Source of the DNA: Flavobacterium enshiense DK69
GTDB lineage: Bacteria > Bacteroidota > Bacteroidia > Flavobacteriales > Flavobacteriaceae
Direction of reading: 5' to 3'
Assembly: GCF_000498495.1 (NCBI RefSeq)
Contig: NZ_AVCS01000004.1
Span: forward strand, 124,001 to 188,000
DNA length: 64,000 nucleotides
This document shows, piece by piece, positions 1 to 9,017 of the stretch. A program made the translations under genes and the position numbers. Positions within the stretch are counted from its first letter, which is position 1; every line of letters starts with the position of its first letter. The notes under the pieces are model-generated. The model ran no database searches and had not been told where the DNA came from. It saw only the letters and a list, made by a program, of their open reading frames with translations.

Positions 1-1
1 C

Positions 2-505
2 CCGTTTGCAGCTCCAGCTCCGGATGCTGATGCGGCGCATACTAAATTTGGTGCAAGTGATGTTCAGGATTTGAACTGGGTTCAGTTGCTAAACGCATAC
101 ACTTGTACGGAATGTGGTAGATGTACTTCTTCTTGTCCTGCTAATCAGACTGGGAAGAAACTATCGCCTCGTAAGATTATGATGGATACCCGCGACCGTT
201 TGGAAGAAGTTGGCAGAAATATAGATAGTAATAAAGGTGTTTTTGTACCGGACGGAAAATCATTACTGAATGATTATATTACTCCGGAAGAACTATGGGC
301 TTGTACGTCTTGTAATGCTTGTGTTGAAGAATGTCCTGTTAATATCAGTCCGCTTTCCATTATTATGGACATGAGACGTTATCTTGTAATGGAACAGAGT
401 GCTGCTCCGACAGAATTGAACGCTATGATGACCAATATAGAAAATAATGGAGCACCATGGCAGTACAACCAGATGGATCGTTTGAACTGGAAAGACGAAG
501 CATAA
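2..505 (+). CDS. (Fe-S)-binding protein, 4Fe-4S dicluster domain, C-terminal part
   Basis: The reading frame is open to the left window edge, so this is the last 167 codons of a longer gene; the TTG at 71 is internal. Two ferredoxin-type cluster motifs are visible, CTECGRCTSSCP and CTSCNACVEECP, each ligating a 4Fe-4S cluster. The arrangement matches HdrC/GlpC-like electron-transfer subunits, which in Flavobacteria are about 440 residues with an N-terminal membrane part. The next gene, 65 bp downstream, is the CCG-domain partner, so the two probably form one redox complex. Donor and acceptor cannot be told from sequence. Confidence 0.85.
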   Translation, partial: PFAAPAPDADAAHTKFGASDVQDLNWVQLLNAYTCTECGRCTSSCPANQTGKKLSPRKIMMDTRDRLEEVGRNIDSNKGVFVPDGKSLLNDYITPEELWACTSCNACVEECPVNISPLSIIMDMRRYLVMEQSAAPTELNAMMTNIENNGAPWQYNQMDRLNWKDEA

Positions 506-570
506 TAAATTAAAAGCAAAACCTTGCTATTTTGCACATTGCAACTTAGCAACTAAAAAATAAATTACAT

Positions 571-1362
571 ATGTCAGCAAATTTAGTAGTACCTACAATG
601 GCCGAAATGATGGCTCAAGGCAAACAACCGGATGTGTTATTTTGGGTTGGTTGTTCAGGTAGTTTTGATGATAGAGCTAAAAAGATCACAAAAGCATTTG
701 TAAAACTTTTAAATCAGGCCAACGTTTCGTTTGCGGTTTTGGGCACTGAAGAAAGCTGTACAGGAGACCCCGCTAAAAGAGCAGGTAACGAGTTTTTGTT
801 TCAGATGCAGGCGATGACTAATATTGAGGTGATGAATGCTTATGAGGTGAAAAAAATCGTTACAGCTTGTCCACATTGCTTTAATACCATTAAAAATGAA
901 TATCCTGAATTGGGTGGGAAATATGAAGTGGTTCACCATACTGAATTTTTAAAATCATTGTTAGACGAAGGACGTTTATCAATTGAAGGAGGCCAGTTCA
1001 AAGGTAAAAGAATCACATTCCATGATCCTTGTTATTTAGGCCGTGCTAATAATGTGTATGAAGCTCCACGTGATTTAATCCAAAAATTGGACGCCGAATT
1101 GGTGGAAATGAAACGTTCAAAAAGAAACGGTTTATGTTGTGGAGCAGGAGGTGCTCAAATGTTCAAAGAGCCTGAAAAAGGTGACAAGGATATAAATGTA
1201 GAGCGTACAGAAGATGCATTGGAAACCCAACCAGATATTATTGCCGCAGGTTGTCCGTTCTGTAATACGATGTTAACCGACGGTATCAAGTTTAAGGAAA
1301 AAGAAGGTTCAATTAAAGTAATGGACGTTGCTGAATTGATTGCCAACGCTCAGGATTTATAA
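571..1362 (+). CDS. (Fe-S)-binding protein with two CCG domains (HdrB/GlpC-like)
   Basis: 263 residues. Cysteine-rich CCG modules are clear: CPHCFNT and HDPCYLGR, then LCCGAGGAQMF and AAGCPFCNTM. These bind an iron-sulfur cluster in heterodisulfide reductase subunit B and related oxidoreductases. It follows the 4Fe-4S dicluster protein on the same strand and is closed by a strong terminator, so the two are probably co-transcribed. It is likely a cytoplasmic electron-transfer subunit; its substrate is unknown. Confidence 0.88.
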   Translation: MSANLVVPTMAEMMAQGKQPDVLFWVGCSGSFDDRAKKITKAFVKLLNQANVSFAVLGTEESCTGDPAKRAGNEFLFQMQAMTNIEVMNAYEVKKIVTACPHCFNTIKNEYPELGGKYEVVHHTEFLKSLLDEGRLSIEGGQFKGKRITFHDPCYLGRANNVYEAPRDLIQKLDAELVEMKRSKRNGLCCGAGGAQMFKEPEKGDKDINVERTEDALETQPDIIAAGCPFCNTMLTDGIKFKEKEGSIKVMDVAELIANAQDL

Positions 1363-1385
1363 GATTTTATCTTTTTAAATTATAG

Positions 1386-1416
1386 AAAGCCACAATTATT
1401 TTGTGGCTTTTTTTTT
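1386..1416 (+). terminator. Rho-independent terminator of the Fe-S gene pair
   Basis: A perfect 10-bp stem (AAAGCCACAA / TTGTGGCTTT) with a 5-base loop is followed by a run of T. Confidence 0.85.
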
Positions 1417-1554
1417 GTGATTTTTTTTGTCGGTATATTTTTGTTTTTTGTCGATTCGGGTGTTTTTTATCAGTTTTTATATCATTTAATCGGAATAATT
1501 CATTTGTAATGATTTCAAAAACTAACTTAGTTATACAATTAGAAACAAGGGGTC

Positions 1555-2178
1555 ATGAAACAAAATTACATAACAAAAACAGTATATGTGGCTACATTAC
1601 TGTTTATCCAGGTGGGGTATGCCCAAGTGGGAATAGGAACCACAAATCCATTATCAACATTGCATGTACAGGGTACGATGCGGGTGACAGATACGAATAA
1701 TACAACCGCTACGACAAAATTAACGGGAACTGATGCTTCCGGTATTTTGTGCGATATCAAAGTGGGACAGAATTTATACCTTGTTGGCAATGAGTTAAAT
1801 GGCAAAGATGGTGATAATTCTGTCTTTAAAGTTGCTTCTAAGACAATGGCACATACTACATCAAATTTTGAGTATAATGATTGGGATTTGAAGCTGACAA
1901 GTGACAATGCAGGTGTAGTTATAATGAGATTAGCCGCTACCGGTCCTATAAATGGTTTTGAAATTAGTGGAATTTCAGGGGGAACAAACGGAAGACATAT
2001 TATTCTGTATAATGCGACTACGGCAAATATGAAAATAAATCATTTGGATTCATCATCTGCATCAGCAAACCAAATAGATACTACTGGTGGTGCAACAGCG
2101 ACTTCAGGAGTAGGACTTGTGGATATGGTTTATGATGGAGCTTCTCAGAAATGGATTGTTGTAAGTATCAGAGATTAA
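1555..2178 (+). CDS. Secreted protein of unknown function with VGIGTTNP tail-fibre-like start
   Basis: 207 residues. A signal peptide (about residues 1-23, ending VGYAQ) is followed by VGIGTTNPLSTLHVQG, a sequence typical of Bacteroidota secreted proteins with a phage tail-fibre-like or adhesin-like N-terminus. The rest is rich in T, S, N and G and ends VSIRD; I see no T9SS domain or catalytic motif. It stands alone between two terminators. I infer export, with structural or adhesive use possible. Confidence 0.7.
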   Translation: MKQNYITKTVYVATLLFIQVGYAQVGIGTTNPLSTLHVQGTMRVTDTNNTTATTKLTGTDASGILCDIKVGQNLYLVGNELNGKDGDNSVFKVASKTMAHTTSNFEYNDWDLKLTSDNAGVVIMRLAATGPINGFEISGISGGTNGRHIILYNATTANMKINHLDSSSASANQIDTTGGATATSGVGLVDMVYDGASQKWIVVSIRD

Positions 2179-2254
2179 TAAATTCCAGATAAGAGATTTT
2201 TAAAAAATAGGTTAGTTATAGTTTTTAAAAAGGGGTTAGTTATTATTGTGGCGA

Positions 2255-2289
2255 AAAACCATTGCATCTCATACTGCAATGGTTTTTTT
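2255..2289 (+). terminator. Rho-independent terminator
   Basis: A 12-bp stem (AAAACCATTGCA / TGCAATGGTTTT) is followed by T-rich sequence, downstream of the secreted protein gene. Confidence 0.8.
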
Positions 2290-2332
2290 ATTAAAATTAA
2301 TTTAAGATTTCTGCATTCTAATTCTAAAAGGT

Positions 2333-2340
2333 TATTTTTG
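2333..2340 (+). promoter_or_regulatory. Candidate Bacteroidota -7 promoter box
   Basis: TATTTTTG fits the -7 consensus TAnnTTTG and lies 17 bp upstream of the ATG at 2358. I see no clear -33 TTG, so support is moderate. If real, the GTG start at 2340 would fall in the promoter, which favours 2358 as the start. Confidence 0.4.
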
Positions 2341-2357
2341 TGGTTTACTTTAAAATT

Positions 2358-2840
2358 ATGTACGTAGATTTCAATACACTTCCCGAAGAATCAAGAATTT
2401 GGATTTATCAGTCAAACAGAAAATTTTCTGAAGAAGAATTGGCAGAAATAGAATCCTCCTTACAAAGTTTCATTAAAGAATGGACTGCTCACGGTTCTGG
2501 GCTTCATGCTTCTTTCGTAACAAAATATAACCGTTTTATTGTCTTGGCTATTGATCAGTCAATTCAATCGGCAACAGGATGTTCCATTGATGCTTCTGTT
2601 AATTTTATTCAAGGCCTTGAGAAAAAATACGATGTTGATTTACTGGATAAAATGAATGTTACATTCAAGTTAGGAGAGCATATTGCCTACAAAACGTTAA
2701 TCGATTTTAAAAAAATGGCAAAGGAAAAAGCAGTTTCCGAAAATACCATCGTTTTCAACAATTTAGTGAACACCATCGGAGAATGGCAGGATTTTTGGGA
2801 GGTTCCTGCAAAAGAAAGTTGGCACAACCGATTTTTTTAA
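2358..2840 (+). CDS. Conserved Flavobacterial protein of unknown function
   Basis: 160 residues from the ATG at 2358 (MYVDFNTLPEESRIWIYQSN). A GTG at 2340 would add six residues but overlaps a promoter-like box. No signal peptide or membrane segment; probably cytoplasmic. Homologues in Flavobacteriia are, as I recall, often labelled ABC transporter ATPase, but no Walker A, Walker B or LSGGQ motif is present, so that label is not supported. It ends 39 bp before the glycosidase gene and may share its transcript. Confidence 0.75.
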   Translation: MYVDFNTLPEESRIWIYQSNRKFSEEELAEIESSLQSFIKEWTAHGSGLHASFVTKYNRFIVLAIDQSIQSATGCSIDASVNFIQGLEKKYDVDLLDKMNVTFKLGEHIAYKTLIDFKKMAKEKAVSENTIVFNNLVNTIGEWQDFWEVPAKESWHNRFF

Positions 2841-2879
2841 AAAGATTTCCAACGATTTATAATTTCCAAGTGTTTTTAA

Positions 2880-5789
2880 ATGAGATATTTCCTTTTTATA
2901 ATAGTTTTTATAAGCCAGTTTGCCTTTGCCCAAGACGAAATTTATTTTAATGGCCATACTTTGGCCAAAGAAAAGGTTTGGGTAGACAGCATCTATAATC
3001 AGCTTACTTTTGAAGAAAAAGTCGGACAGCTTTTCATGGTTGCAGCTTATTCGAATAAGGATGCTGAACATGTCAAGTCGATTGAAAAGCTTATAGAAGA
3101 TTATAAAATCGGAGGTCTTATATTTTTTCAGGGCGGACCAGTCCGTCAGGCAAAATTGACGAACAAATATCAGTCAAAATCTAAAATACCGCTTTTTGTA
3201 GGTATTGATGCGGAATGGGGATTAAGCATGCGTCTGGATTCAACCTACCGTTATCCGTGGAATATGACTTTAGGTGCTGTGCAGGATTTGAAACTCATTG
3301 AAAAAATGGGTAAGCAAATGGCCAAACAAACCAAGCGTCTTGGCCTACAGTTCAATTTTGCTCCGGTTTTGGATATTAATACGAATCCGAGCAATCCTAT
3401 CATTGGAAATCGTTCCTTTGGAGAAAATAAAGAAAATGTTACCAATAGGGCATTGGCTTTAATGAAAGGGATTCAAAGTGAAGGCGTTTTTGCAACTGGA
3501 AAGCATTTTCCGGGACATGGAGATACGGCAACCGATTCACATCATACCTTGCCTTCGGTTACTTTTTCCAAAGAACGCCTGAATGAGGTAGAATTTTATC
3601 CATATAAAAAGCTTTTTAAAGAAGGATTAGCGAGTGTGATGGTTGCGCACCTAAACGTACCAAGCCTTGAATCAAGAGAAGGCTATCCGACTTCGATCTC
3701 TCATAATGTCGTTACTGATTTATTGCAGAAAGAATTGGGTTTTAATGGCTTAATCTTTACGGATGCCCTGAACATGAAAGGTGCCAGTAACTTCAAACAA
3801 CCTGGAGACATTGATCTGGAGGCTTTTTTAGCAGGAAATGATATTTTGCTTTTTGCTGAGAATGTCCCAGTGGCTGTGGAAAAATTTTGCAAGGCGTATT
3901 ATTGCGATTCATTAATCACTGATGAGCGCTTGGAACAGTCTGTTAAAAAGATTTTAAAATATAAATTCAGATCAGGATTAGGCAATTACAAGCCGATTGA
4001 TTTAAATAATTTATATGAAGATTTGAATACTCCCGAATACGAGGATTTGAATTATGAACTATATGAAAATGCCGTAACGGTTTTAAAAAAGGAAGACAAT
4101 CATTTTCCAATCAAAAAAGTTGAAAATGAAAAAATAGCTTATGTTAAGTTGGGTGATGATAAGAATCAGGCATTTTTGAATTCGCTAAAAACGTATGCGC
4201 CTGTTACCGAAGTCTATCTGGACAGCATTCATTTGCTTTTAAAAGAACTAAAAGGATATTCAAAAGTGATCGTAGGTTTCCATAAAGCTGACGGTGCCTG
4301 GAAAAAGCATAGTTTCGAGACTAATGAACTGACTATTCTGGATTCCATATCAAGACATAATAATGTTACTTTGGCTGTTTTTGCAAAACCTTATACATTG
4401 TTGCCTATTTACTATTTCGGAAATATAAAAAACGTGGTTTTAGCATATCAGAATAATGATATAGCTCAAACGGTTGCTGGAGAAATCATTTTTGGAGCAG
4501 CTGAAGCAAAAGGTAAAATCCCGGTTTCCATCAACGATTTCTTTAAGGTAGGTGATGGACTGAAGACAGTTAAAAACAGTAATATACTTTCGTTTTCCAC
4601 TCCGCAGCGTGTAGGTATGAATCCTAAAATCCTTTCCAAAATAGATATTTTAGCTAAAAAAGCTATTGATGGAAAAATGACGCCCGGAATGCAGATTTTA
4701 GTGGCCAGAAGAGGAAAAGTAATTTATCAGAAAGCGTTTGGTTATCAAGATTATACAAAGAATAACAAAGTAACTAATCAAGATGTTTATGATGTGGCTT
4801 CGTTAACAAAAATTCTTTCTACACTGCCAAATCTGATGCAGCTTTATGATAGGCATAAGATTACGATGGAAACGAAATTGGGTGACATGCTTCCGATATT
4901 CGAAAAAACAGATAAAAAAAATATTCATTTGAAAGAATTATTGACACATCAGGCTGGTTTACAGGCCTGGATACCTTTTTATCAGTCAACGCTGGATAGT
5001 ACAAAACATCCCTCTAAGCAATATTACAGAAAAACATATTCAGCCGAATTTCCATTGCAGGTTTCTGAAAATTTATTTTTAAGAAGAACATACAATGATA
5101 CGATCATGAAACGTATTGCGGAAAGTACATTATCACCTAAAAAAGAATACAAATACAGTGATTTTACTTTTATCATCCTTAAAGAATATCTTGAAAAAAC
5201 AACTCGTCATTCATTAGATTATCTAAGTGAAAATAATTTCTATAATTCAATGGGAATGAGTACGATGACATATAATCCGTTAAGGAAGATGGACGTAAGT
5301 GTTATTCCTCCGACAGAAATGGACAATTACTTCAGATACACAAAAGTTCAGGGGTATGTTCATGATATGGCAGCTGCTATGCAGGGAGGTGTGGCAGGGC
5401 ATGCCGGATTGTTTTCCAATTCCATGGATGTGGCTAAAATGATGCAAATGTACTTGCAAAAAGGACGTTACGGAGATAAGCAATATTTTTCGGATAAAAC
5501 TTTTGATGTTTTTAATACTTGCGTTTACTGCGGCACCGGAAATCGTCGTGGACTTGGGTTTGATAAACCACAATTGAGCGGGGCAGGACCTACTTGCGGA
5601 TGTACTTCTATGACAAGTTTTGGACATACCGGATTTACCGGAACAATAGCATGGGCGGATCCTCAGGAAGATTTAGTTTATGTTTTCTTATCTAACAGAA
5701 CATTCCCAAGCGCTGCCGAAAATAAATTGTCAAAAGGAAATATCAGGGAAGACATTCAGAAAGTTATTTATGAATCGATTGTGAAATAA
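2880..5789 (+). CDS. Fusion of GH3 beta-N-acetylhexosaminidase and class C beta-lactamase-like serine hydrolase
   Basis: 969 residues with a signal peptide (about 1-17). Residues about 30-370 are a glycoside hydrolase family 3 domain of NagZ type: the KHFPGHGDTATDSH motif starts at residue 208 and the probable nucleophile is Asp295 in FTDALNMKG. A GH3 C-terminal-like region follows to about 590. Residues about 600-969 are a beta-lactamase/serine-hydrolase domain with SLTK (Ser641, Lys644), YSD and a late GHTGFTG motif. The fusion is known in Bacteroidota; it probably acts on peptidoglycan or its fragments in the periplasm. The transpeptidase-like half could be an esterase or D-amino-peptidase. 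Confidence 0.9.
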   Translation: MRYFLFIIVFISQFAFAQDEIYFNGHTLAKEKVWVDSIYNQLTFEEKVGQLFMVAAYSNKDAEHVKSIEKLIEDYKIGGLIFFQGGPVRQAKLTNKYQSKSKIPLFVGIDAEWGLSMRLDSTYRYPWNMTLGAVQDLKLIEKMGKQMAKQTKRLGLQFNFAPVLDINTNPSNPIIGNRSFGENKENVTNRALALMKGIQSEGVFATGKHFPGHGDTATDSHHTLPSVTFSKERLNEVEFYPYKKLFKEGLASVMVAHLNVPSLESREGYPTSISHNVVTDLLQKELGFNGLIFTDALNMKGASNFKQPGDIDLEAFLAGNDILLFAENVPVAVEKFCKAYYCDSLITDERLEQSVKKILKYKFRSGLGNYKPIDLNNLYEDLNTPEYEDLNYELYENAVTVLKKEDNHFPIKKVENEKIAYVKLGDDKNQAFLNSLKTYAPVTEVYLDSIHLLLKELKGYSKVIVGFHKADGAWKKHSFETNELTILDSISRHNNVTLAVFAKPYTLLPIYYFGNIKNVVLAYQNNDIAQTVAGEIIFGAAEAKGKIPVSINDFFKVGDGLKTVKNSNILSFSTPQRVGMNPKILSKIDILAKKAIDGKMTPGMQILVARRGKVIYQKAFGYQDYTKNNKVTNQDVYDVASLTKILSTLPNLMQLYDRHKITMETKLGDMLPIFEKTDKKNIHLKELLTHQAGLQAWIPFYQSTLDSTKHPSKQYYRKTYSAEFPLQVSENLFLRRTYNDTIMKRIAESTLSPKKEYKYSDFTFIILKEYLEKTTRHSLDYLSENNFYNSMGMSTMTYNPLRKMDVSVIPPTEMDNYFRYTKVQGYVHDMAAAMQGGVAGHAGLFSNSMDVAKMMQMYLQKGRYGDKQYFSDKTFDVFNTCVYCGTGNRRGLGFDKPQLSGAGPTCGCTSMTSFGHTGFTGTIAWADPQEDLVYVFLSNRTFPSAAENKLSKGNIREDIQKVIYESIVK

Positions 5790-5818
5790 TTTTTTTACCT
5801 TAGTTAAAAATCAAATTC

Positions 5819-6289
5819 ATGCAATCTACAGCAAAAACACCTCAGGAATATATTGATTCGTTGCCGGAAGAACGAAAAACTGCTATTGAAAAACTTCGCT
5901 CGGTAATTTTAAAAAATTTACCAGAAGGTTTTCAGGAAACTATCGGTTATGGTATGCTCGGCTATGTTGTGCCACATTCCATATATCCAAATGGTTATCA
6001 TTGTGATCCAAAAACACCTCTTCCTTTTTTAAGCATAGCTTCGCAAAAGAATTTTATTGCAGTTTATCATATGGGAATATATCTTGATGAGAAGTTATTG
6101 AATTGGTTTACTTCAGAATATCCAAATCATGTTAAAACGAAATTGGATATGGGAAAATCATGTATCCGATTTAAAAAGCTGGATCAGATACCTTATGAAT
6201 TATTGGCTGAATTGTTTAAGAAAGTAAGTGTTGCCGACTGGATTTCACAATATGAATCTGTTTTAAAAGGGCAATCAAGACAAAGTTAA
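5819..6289 (+). CDS. DUF1801 (YdhG-like) domain protein
   Basis: 156 residues. The start KTPQEYIDSLPEERKTAIEKL, the ETIGYGMLGY segment and the AVYHMGIY strand match DUF1801 proteins, small cytoplasmic proteins of unknown function. It begins 29 bp after the GH3/beta-lactamase gene and is followed by a terminator, so it may be the last gene of that transcript. Confidence 0.8.
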   Translation: MQSTAKTPQEYIDSLPEERKTAIEKLRSVILKNLPEGFQETIGYGMLGYVVPHSIYPNGYHCDPKTPLPFLSIASQKNFIAVYHMGIYLDEKLLNWFTSEYPNHVKTKLDMGKSCIRFKKLDQIPYELLAELFKKVSVADWISQYESVLKGQSRQS

Positions 6290-6297
6290 TATTATCT

Positions 6298-6324
6298 AAA
6301 AGTAAGGGAATGCCTTACTTTTTT
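6298..6324 (+). terminator. Rho-independent terminator
   Basis: Perfect 10-bp stem AAAAGTAAGG / CCTTACTTTT with loop GAATG, then T. Confidence 0.8.
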
Positions 6325-6356
6325 AGTTTAATTTAGTAACCACTTAAAACAAAAAA

Positions 6357-7490
6357 ATGAAGATTGCAATCGTATGTTACCCGACCTTTGGAGGAAGTGG
6401 GGTTGTAGCTACTGAATTAGGCTTAGAGCTTGCACGCCGTGGTCACGAGGTTCATTTTATAACTTACAGTCAGCCAGTTCGTTTGGCGCTTTTAAATCCG
6501 AATATTCACTATCATGAAGTGAATGTACCCGAATATCCTTTATTCCATTATCAACCTTATGAATTGGCATTGTCCAGTAAATTAGTCGATATGGTTAAAT
6601 TGCATGAAATTGAAGTTTTACACGTGCATTATGCAATTCCTCATGCTTACGCGGGCTATATGGCCAAACAGATGTTAAAAAGCGAAGGGATTAAAATTCC
6701 AATGATTACCACTTTGCACGGAACCGATATCACTTTGGTGGGAAATCATCCGTTTTATAAGCCGGCCGTAACCTTCAGTATCAATAAATCGGATTATGTG
6801 ACTTCGGTTTCACAAAGTTTGAAGGACGAAACGTATAGGTTGTTCGATGTTAAAAGAGAAATTGAAGTTATTCCGAATTTCATCGAAATTGGTAAAGAAC
6901 CGATTGGTGTTTCTTCAGATTGCGAACGTACCGTAATGGCAAATCCGGATCAGAAAATCATCACGCACATATCGAATTTCAGAAAAGTAAAACGAATTCC
7001 GGACGTTGTGAAAGTGTTTTATGAAATCCAAAAACAAGTTCCCTCTAAACTGATGATGGTAGGCGAAGGCCCGGAACGAGAAGAGGCAGAGAAAATGTGT
7101 GAGGACTTAAATATTGCCGATAAAGTGATTTTCTTCGGTAACAGTAATGAAATTGATAAAATATTAAGTTTTACGGATCTTTTCTTATTGCCGTCGGAAA
7201 CAGAGAGTTTTGGATTGGCTGCCTTGGAGGCTATGGCTTGTGGAGTTCCTGTAATTTCAAGTAATTCAGGAGGTTTGCCTGAAGTGAATAAACAAGGTTT
7301 TTCAGGTTATCTCAGTGATGTCGGCGATGTTGAATCAATGGCGAAAAATGCAATTTCTATATTGGCTAATGAAGACGAATTATTCAAATTTAAAAGAAAT
7401 GCTTACGAGCTGGCAAAAGATTTTGACATTTTGAACATAATGCCTATGTATGAAGATTTATATGAAAGGGCTATAAAAAAGTTTAAATAA
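6357..7490 (+). CDS. bshA: N-acetyl-alpha-D-glucosaminyl L-malate synthase
   Basis: 377 residues, family GT4 glycosyltransferase. It joins UDP-GlcNAc to L-malate, the first step of bacillithiol synthesis. The N-terminal KIAIVCYPTFGGSGVVATEL is the characteristic BshA donor-fold start, HGTDIT follows near residue 122, and the retaining-GT motif ETESFGLAALEA lies at about residues 281-292. Length and both Rossmann halves are normal for the family. It is a single gene between terminators; no other bsh gene is in the window. Confidence 0.93.
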   Translation: MKIAIVCYPTFGGSGVVATELGLELARRGHEVHFITYSQPVRLALLNPNIHYHEVNVPEYPLFHYQPYELALSSKLVDMVKLHEIEVLHVHYAIPHAYAGYMAKQMLKSEGIKIPMITTLHGTDITLVGNHPFYKPAVTFSINKSDYVTSVSQSLKDETYRLFDVKREIEVIPNFIEIGKEPIGVSSDCERTVMANPDQKIITHISNFRKVKRIPDVVKVFYEIQKQVPSKLMMVGEGPEREEAEKMCEDLNIADKVIFFGNSNEIDKILSFTDLFLLPSETESFGLAALEAMACGVPVISSNSGGLPEVNKQGFSGYLSDVGDVESMAKNAISILANEDELFKFKRNAYELAKDFDILNIMPMYEDLYERAIKKFK

Positions 7491-7517
7491 AAAAGTCCCC
7501 AACTTTGGGGACTTTTT
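7490..7517. terminator. Bidirectional terminator between convergent genes
   Basis: The stem AAAAAGTCCCC / GGGGACTTTTT has A runs on one side and T runs on the other, so it can serve bshA and the convergent gene on the minus strand. Confidence 0.85.
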
Positions 7518-7526
7518 TATTTCTAT

Positions 7527-8039
7527 TTAGAAACGGTATCTCACACTTAATCCGAAATCACCTCCAAAATGGTCATCTCTTACATCACCGTATTCGTCGC
7601 TTACATAGATTTCAGGACGGAAGTCAAATGAAAGTTGTAAAGGAAAATCAAAGTTATATTCGATACCGATATCACCTGTAGCAATCAAAAACATACCAGA
7701 ATCGTCATGATCATGGTCGTGGTCATGGTGGTGATCATGATTAACACTATAACTGCCTATACCTAGACCAGGTCCGGCATACCATTTGAAACCATTTTCA
7801 ATATTCCATACCCATTGATAAATGCCTGTAAGTTTTACTGCGTCATAATCATCTGAATCTCTCCATCCAAAATCAAATTCAAGACGATTTTTCTTTGAGA
7901 CCCATCTTTGATAAGAAACTTCAGCACCAAATCCATCGTTGTTACCTAAGCGCAGGCCAATTGCATTTTTTAAATCTTGAGCTTCTGCACTAAACGTCAA
8001 GCCCATAACCATAAAGGCGGATAAAATTACTTTTTTCAT
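7527..8039 (-). CDS. Outer-membrane beta-barrel protein with a His/Asp-rich loop
   Basis: 170 residues. Signal peptide of about 20 residues (ending SAEAQ), then alternating amphipathic strands and a C-terminal VRYRF, as in small outer-membrane barrels. Between two strands (about residues 99-113) is a run HDHHHDHDHDHDD, predicted to be a surface loop. Such runs often bind zinc, nickel or copper; that is inference, as no metal transporter is adjacent. The gene is monocistronic and converges on bshA. Confidence 0.75.
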   Translation of the reverse strand: MKKVILSAFMVMGLTFSAEAQDLKNAIGLRLGNNDGFGAEVSYQRWVSKKNRLEFDFGWRDSDDYDAVKLTGIYQWVWNIENGFKWYAGPGLGIGSYSVNHDHHHDHDHDHDDSGMFLIATGDIGIEYNFDFPLQLSFDFRPEIYVSDEYGDVRDDHFGGDFGLSVRYRF

Positions 8040-8139
8040 AGATAAAATTTAAAACAAATGTAGATTTGTCTTTTTTTAATTCATTAGTAGATTTGAGGTT
8101 TAACAATATTATTTATCCCACTAACGCATTTTATGCAAA

Positions 8140-8967
8140 TTAATTGTGAGTATCTAAAAATTCTTCTTGCGTTTGTGTATTTGTTTGCGGAATGTTTAAC
8201 ATTGTTGCGGCGGCTTGCGTTAAGGTATAGGTTGTAACCGTTTTGGTGTATACGACACCTATACCATCAGATAAGTACTGAACAGAAGTTACAACATCCT
8301 GAGGTTGTAGTACCGTAATGGGGTAGCCTCCAATTACTGTCTTGATACCAACATTCAAAACAATTTTAGAAGTTTTTACATTAGTATAGACATCGTGATC
8401 TGCATTAGGAGATGTGAAAGTAGGGAAGCTTTGGCCACCTTTAGACTTTAAAGAATAAGTTATGGTTAGAGGATATCCCTCAAAATCTTGCTGAAATGAA
8501 CCAGATTTGGTTGATAATATTTCGTTTAAAGTTGCATCTTTCTTAAAGATAACAAAATCCAAAAGAGATAAATCTAATCCTATTGGCAGTTGTTGACCGT
8601 CACCTGCCAGCGATAAGTCTCCGGATAATAACAACTTGTTATTTAGTTCTCTAACGCCGTTATTTCTCAGAGATGAAGAATAAAATCCGGTTGCCATATC
8701 GTCTCTGGTTTTAAACTCTTTATAAGTATTGCCTTCAATTATAATATCGTTGGAAATATACAAGGAGTCTCTGGTGTTTGGTAAGCCTTCTTGTTTAATA
8801 TCATAAGTCCAAAACTTACCTGTTGTTAGGGGAATTGAGAAAGTAGGGGTATCTGGATTATCGTCTCCACCGTTATTTCCATTATTTCCGGTAGTGGAAT
8901 CGTCAGAAGAACAGGATAAAAGAAGACCGCTAAATATGGCAGTCAGAAGAAAGATTCTTTTTTTCAT
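8140..8967 (-). CDS. Lipoprotein of unknown function
   Basis: 275 residues. The N-terminus MKKRIFLLTAIFSGLLLSCSSDD is a lipoprotein signal with lipobox LLSC, followed by a low-complexity N/G/D linker. The rest is beta-rich with no recognised motif. Probably anchored in the outer membrane or exported to the surface. No operon partner is evident. Confidence 0.75.
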   Translation of the reverse strand: MKKRIFLLTAIFSGLLLSCSSDDSTTGNNGNNGGDDNPDTPTFSIPLTTGKFWTYDIKQEGLPNTRDSLYISNDIIIEGNTYKEFKTRDDMATGFYSSSLRNNGVRELNNKLLLSGDLSLAGDGQQLPIGLDLSLLDFVIFKKDATLNEILSTKSGSFQQDFEGYPLTITYSLKSKGGQSFPTFTSPNADHDVYTNVKTSKIVLNVGIKTVIGGYPITVLQPQDVVTSVQYLSDGIGVVYTKTVTTYTLTQAAATMLNIPQTNTQTQEEFLDTHN

Positions 8968-9017
8968 TTTTTTGGTTGTTAATTAGCTGGGCTAATATAG
9001 TAAAAATGAAATTATAT

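Noticed and set aside
2340..2357. GTG start six codons upstream of the gene at 2358
   Set aside because: It overlaps a promoter box, and the ATG at 2358 gives the natural start MYVDFNTLP.
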